From Candidatus Rokuibacteriota bacterium (GTDB lineage: Bacteria > Methylomirabilota > Methylomirabilia > Rokubacteriales > CSP1-6), in contig JACQRS010000411.1 of NCBI GenBank assembly GCA_016206385.1, forward strand, positions 1 through 5,091: a stretch of 5,091 bases of DNA. The letters are read 5' to 3'. The notes under the pieces were generated by a model. That model was not told the DNA's origin. It made no database searches and saw nothing but the letters and a program-made list of their open reading frames with translations. The translations under genes were made by a program, and so were the position numbers. Position 1 is the stretch's first letter. Every line of letters begins with the position of its first letter. Shown here in pieces: positions 1-5,091 of this stretch.

Positions 1-204
1 ACGATCTTCCTGGTCTCGATCAACTGGACGCTGATCACGGTGCGCATCCTGGAGAACATGACCGCGCTCTCTCTCGGCATGGCCGCGGCATTCTCGGTCG
101 TCGTGGTGGTGATCGTGTTCCTCGTGATCGTCCTCATCAGCCTCCTCCTTCGCCGGGTGCGCGCCTCGGGAGCGGTGGAGATGGCGAGCATTCTGGGGGT
201 GTGA
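1..204 (+). CDS. ABC transporter inner-membrane permease, C-terminal fragment
   Basis: The frame is open from the first base to TGA at 202-204 and gives the last 67 residues of a protein whose start lies outside the window. It contains one long hydrophobic stretch (about residues 27-50, rich in Val, Ile and Leu, ending SLLLRR). A short positively charged and then neutral tail follows, ending in ILGV. This is how the last transmembrane helix and cytoplasmic tail of a binding-protein-dependent (BPD_transp_1) permease look. The identification rests mainly on context: the next gene, one base downstream, is the matching ATPase, the usual permease-ATPase order of spermidine/putrescine, iron(III), thiamine or 2-aminoethylphosphonate type importers. 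The EAA loop that contacts the ATPase would lie upstream and cannot be seen. The substrate cannot be inferred. It could in principle be another membrane protein, but the spacing argues for the importer. Confidence 0.75.
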   Translation, partial: TIFLVSINWTLITVRILENMTALSLGMAAAFSVVVVVIVFLVIVLISLLLRRVRASGAVEMASILGV

Positions 205-205
205 T

Positions 206-208
<3 letters not shown>
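195..208 (+). promoter_or_regulatory. Ribosome binding site and GTG start of the ABC ATPase, coupled to the permease stop
   Basis: A GGGGG run at 195-199 lies six bases before a GTG at 206-208 and overlaps the last codons of the permease, whose TGA is at 202-204. No ATG can serve here, because the ATG at 204-206 is followed at once by TGA in its frame. The arrangement indicates translational coupling between permease and ATPase. Confidence 0.5.
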
Positions 209-1290
<1,082 letters not shown>

Positions 1291-1294
<4 letters not shown>

Positions 1295-1605
1295 ACACGA
1301 TCGCGCTGACCCTGGCGTGGCCCGCCGTTTTGGCGGCTCAGGGGCGGGAGATCCACGGGGCGGACTCGCTGTTCGCGGCGCCCGGGGTAGGGATTGCCTG
1401 GGGAGTGCTGCGAGGCGCCACCGATGCACGTGGTGGCGATGGACACGGGGCTATTCTCGCCAATCGGGGATCTTCAGGCGTGTCGCATACGCTCTGGGCT
1501 CGAGGAGGAGGAGGCGTTCTCGAACAGGAATCAGGTCTCGCAATTACGCACGGCGCGGCCACCCGCACCCACCGCCTAATAGGCCTTTTGAAAATCCGGC
1601 TTTGA
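1291..1605 (+). CDS. Small hypothetical protein coupled to the ABC ATPase, probably frame-shifted
   Basis: The ATG overlaps the ATPase stop as ATGA (1291-1294), the usual mark of translational coupling, with no Shine-Dalgarno sequence of its own. The uninterrupted frame gives 104 residues that I do not recognise. Roughly the first 45 codons look coding: a short hydrophobic N-terminus (MNTIALTLAWPAVLAAQ, resembling a weak signal peptide), then GADSLFAAPGVGIAWGVLRG, with third positions mostly G or C. After about base 1425 the protein becomes Gly/Arg-rich and the third-position bias is lost. The +1 frame then reads VVAMDTGLFSPIGDLQ and continues to TAA at 1577-1579 with better codon usage. I infer a one-base indel near 1425-1432, so the likely original product ran 1291-1579 in two frames. 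The uninterrupted frame would overlap the toxin gene on the opposite strand. It may be an accessory periplasmic protein of the importer, but nothing beyond position supports that. Confidence 0.4.
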
Positions 1606-1851
1606 GAGCACGTCAATCACCTCGATACGGCTTCCAGACCGTTGAAAGACCACGCGAAGATCCCCCACCGGTAATCGATACAGCTCCTCATATCCTTTCA
1701 GCTTCTTCACATGCTTTCCATCCGGGAAGGGATTGCTCTTGAGCCGCTCGCAGCCGTCCACAATCCGCAGCGCCGTCTGCGAGCGCAGGCAACATAAAGC
1801 GGATTCTCGGACGTGCCGACCACCGTCGCGGCCGGCGATCCTGCCGGACAC
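1576..1851 (-). CDS. Orphan RelE/ParE-family toxin with degraded N-terminus
   Basis: The 91-residue product matches the RelE/ParE superfamily of type II toxin-antitoxin systems in its C-terminal two-thirds. It has a helix TALRIVDGCERLKSNPFPDG (25-44), then KHVKKLKGYEELYRLPVGDL (46-65) and the terminal strand pattern RVVFQ...RIEVIDVLSKPDF. The KKLKG-YEELYRL-VGD-RVVF pattern is a family hallmark. RelE members cleave mRNA at the ribosome and ParE members poison gyrase; which applies is not clear. The first 14 residues (MSGRIAGRDGGRHV, from a GTG) are unlike the family. The stretch between SAL and TAL (CCLRSQ) looks about three residues short of the usual first-helix region. The frame stays open upstream without a better start. 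No antitoxin-like ORF (RelB, PHD, HTH) is visible on either side. I infer a decayed or N-terminally replaced toxin, probably inactive. Family assignment is firm, functional status is not. Confidence 0.7.
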   Translation of the reverse strand: MSGRIAGRDGGRHVRESALCCLRSQTALRIVDGCERLKSNPFPDGKHVKKLKGYEELYRLPVGDLRVVFQRSGSRIEVIDVLSKPDFQKAY

Positions 1852-2239
1852 AAGCGGGAGAGCATCCCCATGGTACTCATTCCTGATACAGCGCGGATGA
1901 CGGCGGAGTCAAGCCCGACGTTGGAGACGGGTGTGGCGGGGAATGCCTGCGGTTCGGCGCGGACGACCGGTGCACCGGGGCCAGAGAGCGCGGTGAGGAG
2001 ATGCCGTCGGAGAGGAAACCACCCGCTTCTTCTCAGGGCGGATCGGGCGGAGCCCTGTCCCGGTCAAAAACTCCATCGTCGACGAGACGACCGCGGTCCC
2101 GTGTCCTCCCGCCCGCGCCGATCGAAATCCTCGAGAGAACACCCCTGGGAACGGCACCCCGGCTCAGGGGCACCCCGGCGATGACGGCCACGCGACAGAC
2201 CGTGACCCTGATGCGCGGCGCCGGCGGAACTCGCCCCGT
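1852..2239. other. Gene-free interval between toxin and transposase
   Basis: About 390 bases in which no ORF on either strand gives a recognisable or codon-biased protein. The open frames here (for example 1813-2184 and 2001-2258 on +, 1909-2157 on -) are Arg/Ser/Pro-rich, as expected of chance frames in high-GC DNA. An antitoxin for the neighbouring RelE-like gene, or the N-terminal half of the antiporter found beyond the transposase, could have been expected here; neither is present. The downstream end of the transposon must lie somewhere in this stretch or close to 2240, but I could not define it. Confidence 0.5.
2153..2179. repeat. Two tandem copies of an 11-bp GC-rich motif
   Basis: GGCACCCCGGC occurs at 2153-2163 and again at 2169-2179, a 16-base period. 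The flanking CCCCTG (2142-2147) and CAGGGG (2165-2170) form a 6-bp inverted repeat across the first copy. It lies 60-90 bases downstream of the transposase stop, so it could be part of the element's end or a weak hairpin terminator for the - strand transcript; there is no T-tract. In DNA of this composition chance is also possible. Confidence 0.3.
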
Positions 2240-3265
2240 TCAGGCGGCGCGCTGGTAGCGGTGGTGCAGGCCGCCGACCTGCGGTACGGCCACGATGCGC
2301 CCGCGCGACGGGGGCTCGATCTCACGCGGCCGCGGGCTGTTGCCTTCGAGGCTTTGATGCGGGCGCGCCTCGTTGTAGTACCGCTGATAGCCGCGCAGCC
2401 GCCTTCGCAGGTGCCGCTCGCCCAGCACCACGACGTGGCCCAGACACTCACGCCGGATCGAGCCGATCACCCGCTCCGCGAACGGGTTCTGCCACGGCGC
2501 CTGCGGCGCGATCAGGATCTCCCGCAGGCCCAGCGCCGCGCAGGCACGCGCGAAGACCTGGCCGAACACGCCGTCGCGATCGCGCAGCAGGTATGCCAGC
2601 GTCGGGTGCCCGGCGCATGCGGCGCCGATCTGCTCGGCCGCCCAGGCGGCCGTCGGGTGGTCGGTGACGTTCACGTGGAGCAGCGCACGCCGTTCGTGGC
2701 GCAGCACCACGAATCCGAAGAGTAATCGAAACGTGAGCGTGGGGACGACGAAGAAGTCGATGGCCATCATGTCGCCCAGATGCGCCGCCAGGAACGCTCG
2801 CCACGTGGGCGACAGCCGCGCCGAGGGCCGGCGCATATACTTCCCGATGGTGAGCGCGGAGACGGTGTAGCCCAGGAGCGCCAGCTCGTCCTCGATCCGC
2901 CGCCGGCCCCAGGTCGGGTTCTCCCGCGCCATGCGACGGATCAGCTCCTGCAGCTCCCGGGCGATCGCCGGCCGCCCCACGCGACGCCGCCCGCGCGATT
3001 GCCACCACCAGTAGAGCCGGAACCCGCGCCGATGCCAGGCCAGCACCGTGGCCGGTTGCACGATGAGCACGCTCGAGCGCCAGCCGGACCAGCACCGCGC
3101 GAGCCACGCCCAGAAGATCCGATCCCGCCGGCAGAGCCGGGGCCGCTCGACGGACCGCTGCAGCACCGCGAGCTGATGGCGCAGCGCCGCGTTCTCCAGG
3201 GCCACGGTGGCCGCCCCGAGGACCAGGGCGCGGAGGAAGGTCCCGACGCCGAGCAGGAGGATCAT
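2240..3265 (-). CDS. rve/DDE integrase-core transposase (IS481/IS3-like)
   Basis: A complete 341-residue transposase that would cut and join the ends of its insertion sequence with a DDE active site. Residues 1-45 hold a helical segment (ALENAALRHQLAVLQRS) ahead of RDRIFWAWL. Residues 65-160 carry the recurrent signatures VLIVQPATVLAWHRRGFRLYW, RENPTWGRRRIEDELALLG and TIGKYMRR, which are helix-turn-helix-like DNA-binding parts. The rve catalytic core covers about 165-305. Probable catalytic residues are Asp170 (MAIDFF), Asp229 (LLRDRDGVFG; Asp231 is an alternative) and Glu264 (NPFAERVIGSIRRE), with 34 residues between the last two as expected. The C-terminal YNEARPHQSLEG motif is typical. The frame stays open far upstream on this strand, but family similarity begins at MILLLGVGTF, and GGGAG lies seven bases before this ATG. 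It looks intact and possibly active. Confidence 0.9.
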   Translation of the reverse strand: MILLLGVGTFLRALVLGAATVALENAALRHQLAVLQRSVERPRLCRRDRIFWAWLARCWSGWRSSVLIVQPATVLAWHRRGFRLYWWWQSRGRRRVGRPAIARELQELIRRMARENPTWGRRRIEDELALLGYTVSALTIGKYMRRPSARLSPTWRAFLAAHLGDMMAIDFFVVPTLTFRLLFGFVVLRHERRALLHVNVTDHPTAAWAAEQIGAACAGHPTLAYLLRDRDGVFGQVFARACAALGLREILIAPQAPWQNPFAERVIGSIRRECLGHVVVLGERHLRRRLRGYQRYYNEARPHQSLEGNSPRPREIEPPSRGRIVAVPQVGGLHHRYQRAA

Positions 3266-3379
3266 GGGCAGCTCCCGAGGACGCAGATCACGAATGAGCT
3301 GCGACTCTACCCTGAAGCGGTGCAGCTCATCGTAAACTTGCTCCGCGACGAGTCGAATGGAATTGTTAACCAGGAGAGG
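3266..3379. other. Spacer between transposase and antiporter remnant, with hairpin and possible promoter
   Basis: This interval separates two divergent genes. It is less GC-biased than its surroundings (AATTGTTAAC at 3361-3370). Both strands remain open through it, in frame with the transposase on - and the antiporter on +, but neither translation resembles those families. A TTGCTC at 3338-3343 and AATTGT at 3361-3366 are 17 bases apart and could be a poor sigma70-type promoter reading toward the antiporter; the -10 match is only three of six. Confidence 0.3.
3294..3330. repeat. 9-bp perfect inverted repeat with 19-base loop
   Basis: ATGAGCTGC at 3294-3302 and GCAGCTCAT at 3322-3330 are exact reverse complements separated by 19 bases. 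The repeat lies 29 bases upstream of the transposase start codon, inside the probable end of the element. It could be a subterminal transposase-binding site, an operator, or a hairpin limiting read-through into the transposase. No T-tract follows, so an intrinsic terminator is unlikely. Confidence 0.4.
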
Positions 3380-4219
3380 ATGGTGTGGTTGGCCAACCGG
3401 GTCCGGCTCGAATACGAGGGCCTCTATCCGGTCCTTACACTCTCCCTCGTGCTCTTCACGTACGGCGTCACCGCCACGATCGGTGGCAACGGGTTCCTGG
3501 CCGTCTACCTCGCCGGACTCGTGATGGGGAACAGCGACTTCATCCACAAGAGAAGTGTTGTCCGCTTCCACGATGGCCTCGCGTGGCTGATGCAGATCGT
3601 GATGTTCCTCGCCCTGGGACTGCTCGTGTTCCCGTCGCGGCTCCCCGCCGTCGCCGGCCCCGGCCTGGTCACGGCCGCGCTGCTCATGCTGGTTGCGCGC
3701 CCGGTCGGAGTGTTCCTGGTTCTCCTCCCGTCGCGGATGCCCCTGGCCGAGAAGGCGATGATCGCCTGGGTCGGGCTGCGGGGGGCGGTTCCCATCGTCC
3801 TCGCCACGTTTCCGCTCCTGAGCGGCGTGCCTGGAGCCGATCACCTGTTCAATCTCGTGTTCTTCGTGGTCCTGACCTCCGTGCTGCTCCAGGGCACATC
3901 CATCCCGGCCGTCGCCCGCTGGCTGGGAGTCGACGTCGCGGTGGCGCGGCAGGCGGTGCCGCTCGAGGCCACGGCGGTCGCGAAGGCGAACGCGCCTCTG
4001 ATGGAGATCCGGATCCCCGTCGGGTCGACGACGGCCGGGAAGCGACTCCTCGAGCTGGGACTGCCGCCCGGCGTCCTCGTCGTGTTGCTGCGGCGCGGGG
4101 ACCACGTCATCGTCCCCGACGGTGGAACGGCGATCGAGGAAGGCGACGGGGTCGTGCTCCTCGCCGATGAGCGGGCGCACCCCGAGATCCGTCGTGTCGT
4201 GGAGGGCCACGATGGCTAG
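3380..4219 (+). pseudogene. nhaP2: NhaP2-type K+(Na+)/H+ antiporter, C-terminal half only
   Basis: The 279 residues from ATG 3380 match the second half of CPA1/NhaP2 potassium-proton antiporters of the inner membrane. They show RVRLEYEGLYPVL (7-19), GGNGFLAVYLAGLVMGN (35-51), FIHKRSVVRFHDGLAWLMQI (54-73), several hydrophobic helices, GLRGAVPIVLATFPLL (132-147) and LTSVLLQGTS (165-174). A hydrophilic C-terminal TrkA_C/RCK_C-like domain follows (about 205-275, with EIRIPVGSTTAGKRL and GDHVIVPDGGT). Full members run about 480 residues or more. Roughly the first 200 residues are absent, including the helices carrying the Asn-Asp/Asp exchange site, so transport is not expected. The frame stays open upstream, antisense to the transposase, but without similarity. 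AGGAG at 3372-3376 is only three bases before ATG 3380 and six before GTG 3383, so a fragment could still be made. The 3' end overlaps the ATPase gene. Confidence 0.85.
4201..4219 (+). promoter_or_regulatory. Ribosome binding site and 8-base overlap coupling ATPase to antiporter
   Basis: GGAGGG at 4201-4206 lies five bases ahead of ATG 4212-4214, inside the last codons of the antiporter, whose TAG is at 4217-4219. The 8-base overlap (ATGGCTAG) and the good Shine-Dalgarno site fix the ATPase start and indicate one operon with coupled translation in the ancestral arrangement. Confidence 0.65.
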
Positions 4220-4895
4220 CGAGCGGATCGGCGAAGGGCGGCCTGCTAGCCTGACCTCCGCTGACTCGGTGCGTGATCTGCGGCGGCGCCCCTGGCACGT
4301 GCTCGACCACGCCGCGGTCGAATCGCTCCTCGGCGCGAGCGCGCGCGGCCTCGCCCGCGCCGAGGTCGCCGCCCGCCTGGAGCGCCACGGCCCCAACCGC
4401 CTCGAGGAGGCCCCGCCGCCGAGCGTCTGGGCGATCCTGCTCCACCAGTTCACGAGCCCGCTCATCTACATCCTGCTGCTCGCTTCCCGCTTCGAGCACG
4501 AGCTCGTGGTTGATACGCACCCGCAGCGGCGGAGAGGAACTCGCGGGAGGCACGCTCCTGCTGGAGCCTCTTCAGGATCGCCGCAGTTGAACTCTCGATG
4601 TTGCGGCGGTAGGCCGGCACACGGGTCATCAACAGCGCGAGGAAGAGCGAGATCATGCTCCGCTCTGCGTTCGTCAGCACTTCGAGGCGGCGGAGCTTCG
4701 CCCACATCGGCGCGACCTGCGCCTCGATCGCGGCAAGCTCGTTCTCAACGGTCGTCGAATCGCGCGTGCCGTCCCCCTTCGGGATGGAGTACCCGTGCTT
4801 CTCGACGGCGGCGTCGCGTGGACTGGAGCCGCGGATGTCGCCGCCCTCCTTGTCGTAGACCCAGAGGTACGGCTCGCCTACGCTCCGCGCGATGA
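4212..4895 (+). pseudogene. Cation-transporting P-type ATPase, N-terminal fragment cut at about 4484
   Basis: Residues 1-91 (4212-4484) match the start of P2-type (Ca2+/Mg2+/monovalent cation) ATPases. They contain a Cation_ATPase_N domain with PWHVLDHAAVESLLGASARG (27-46), LARAEVAARLERHGPNRLEE (47-66), then VWAILLHQFTSPLIYILLLA (72-91) entering the first transmembrane helix. After this the frame continues to TGA at 4893-4895, but the remaining ~136 residues are Arg/Ser-rich and are simply the antisense of the DUF4238 gene on the - strand. The A domain, the phosphorylated DKTGT motif, the nucleotide-binding domain and the other helices are all missing, so no pump can be made. The start has a good Shine-Dalgarno site and overlaps the antiporter by 8 bases, suggesting an ancestral cation-homeostasis operon. 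The exact ion cannot be deduced from this fragment. Confidence 0.8.
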
Positions 4896-4959
4896 AGTTG
4901 TAAACGCGGTCCTTTCGGCGGGCGAGCTCATCGTACAGGCGCCATTTGTTGAGCGTCAT
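4462..4959 (-). pseudogene. DUF4238 domain protein, truncated at the C-terminus
   Basis: The 165-residue product resembles the DUF4238 family, whose function is unknown. It has LWVYDKEGGDIRGSSPRDAA (32-51), KHGYSIPKGDG, then ENELAAIEAQVAPMWAKL (72-89), the helix NAERSMISLFLALLMTRVPAYRRNI and AAILKRLQQERAS. Family members are usually 250-350 residues with a further C-terminal half. Here similarity stops in the last 20-25 residues, and the final codons (4462-4484) are antisense to the ATPase, so the gene is cut. Between about 4485 and 4530 a neighbouring frame reads RVRINHELVLEAG and has better codon usage, so a frameshift may precede the break. The N-terminus lacks the usual HYVPQFYLR-type opening: it reads MTLNKWRLYDELARRK, then VYNFIARSVGEP. 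ATG 4959 is the first in-frame start in view; no clear Shine-Dalgarno site precedes it and the frame is open to the window edge, so the true start may lie outside. Confidence 0.65.
4497..4508. repeat. 12-bp perfect palindrome at the ATPase/DUF4238 breakpoint
   Basis: CACGAGCTCGTG equals its own reverse complement. It lies about 13-25 bases past the last recognisable ATPase codon (4484), within the last stretch of the DUF4238 gene. It may mark the recombination point, be a remnant of a mobile-element or regulatory site, or be coincidence in GC-rich DNA. Confidence 0.4.
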
Positions 4960-5091
4960 TGCGTAGCCGTTGTCATCCGTATTGGATTGGCAGCATAGGA
5001 GCCTCGAAAGGCAGCTTGCCCTTACTACGGAATCGGCTGCCGATCGGCCGGGGCGTCTACCCCGCCAACGGATGCATGACGTCGATCGTCC
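4960..5091 (-). other. Upstream flank of the DUF4238 gene, open to the window edge
   Basis: On the - strand the DUF4238 frame has no stop codon and no ATG, GTG or TTG through all 44 codons to the end of the window. The translation (rich in Arg, Ser and Cys, with RLLCCQSNTDDNGYA just before the ATG) does not look like a conserved domain, so it is more likely non-coding or part of a disrupted gene. No clear promoter or terminator is visible. Confidence 0.3.

Larger units (their letters stand above)
2240..3379 (-). mobile_element. Insertion-sequence-like element, ends undetermined
   Basis: The intact transposase implies an insertion sequence. The right-hand limit is probably close to 3379, because recognisable antiporter sequence starts at about 3380 and the 114 bases before it match nothing I know. 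The left-hand limit lies somewhere below 2240. Comparing about 115 bases outside each end of the transposase by eye showed no convincing terminal inverted repeats and no target-site duplication, so the coordinates are only a minimal guess. The sequences flanking the element do not belong to one gene, so it is not a simple insertion into the antiporter. Confidence 0.45.

Noticed and set aside
1574..1584. GCCT-AAT-AGGC as a terminator between the small ORF and the toxin gene
   Set aside because: The stem is only four base pairs and is followed by a run of just four T, too weak for an intrinsic terminator.
1813..2258. Open frames 1813-2184 and 2001-2258 on +, considered as an antitoxin or small gene
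   Set aside because: Composition is Arg/Ser/Pro/Gly-rich, there is no third-position bias, no HTH or RelB/PHD-like pattern, and neither has a Shine-Dalgarno site at suitable spacing.
2448..3107. 219-codon open frame on the - strand within the transposase
   Set aside because: It is the out-of-frame reading of the transposase (Ala/Arg/Gly-rich, no motifs), while the other frame carries the DDE residues.
2780..3379. N-terminal extension of the antiporter frame on the + strand, opposite the transposase
   Set aside because: The translation is Pro/Arg-rich with no membrane helices, unlike any antiporter N-terminus. It is the shadow of the transposase.
2140..3380. Possible terminal inverted repeats of the insertion sequence
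   Set aside because: Comparing about 115 bases outside each end of the transposase gave only matches of 5-6 bases (for example GATGA, TTCAGG), no better than chance.
3385..3396. Palindrome GGTTGGCCAACC-like sequence at the start of the antiporter
   Set aside because: It falls in the conserved coding segment WLANR and is explained by codon choice. No repeat partner was seen near the transposase.
2240..4465. A single 741-codon open frame on the - strand through transposase, antiporter and ATPase
   Set aside because: Only the 3' 341 codons (from ATG 3265) resemble a protein family. The upstream 400 codons are antisense to the antiporter and ATPase and are rich in Arg, Glu, Asp, His and Gln, typical of the reverse complement of GC-rich coding DNA.

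Overview
The window is GC-rich (by eye about two-thirds G+C, with G/C-ending codons in the real genes). It carries no rRNA, tRNA or other phylogenetic marker. The gene types (an ABC importer, a soil-type DDE integrase, an NhaP2-like antiporter, a P-type ATPase, a DUF4238 protein) fit a free-living high-GC soil or subsurface bacterium. Assignment to any phylum would be a guess.

Left part (1-1294): the end of an ABC importer operon on the + strand. The C-terminus of an inner-membrane permease ends at 204. One base later a complete PotA/FbpC/UgpC-class ATPase begins (206-1294) with all nucleotide-binding motifs and a C-terminal TOBE region. A small unrecognised ORF starts inside the ATPase stop codon (ATGA, 1291-1294). 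It looks coding for about 45 codons and then seems to change frame before it runs into a RelE/ParE-type toxin gene on the opposite strand (1576-1851). That toxin has a well-preserved C-terminal two-thirds, a poor N-terminus and no visible antitoxin.

Middle (1852-3379): about 390 bases with no convincing gene, then a complete 341-residue rve/DDE integrase-type transposase on the - strand (2240-3265), then a 114-base spacer. I could not find terminal inverted repeats, so the element's ends are undefined.

Right part (3380-5091): the C-terminal half of an NhaP2-type K+(Na+)/H+ antiporter (+), overlapping by 8 bases a cation P-type ATPase (+). The ATPase loses all family resemblance after about 91 residues, near base 4484. 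At the same place a DUF4238 protein arriving from the - strand also stops resembling its family. The two genes meet tail-to-middle at one breakpoint.

The importer operon is the only functional system that looks intact. The rest is a patchwork of gene ends: orphan toxin, transposase, half antiporter, ATPase N-terminus and DUF4238 fragment. I read this as a rearranged accessory region or, possibly, a chimeric assembly. I found no convincing undescribed multi-gene system. The points most worth checking are the shared breakpoint near 4484, the missing antiporter N-terminal half next to the transposase, and the frame-shifted ORF coupled to the ABC ATPase.
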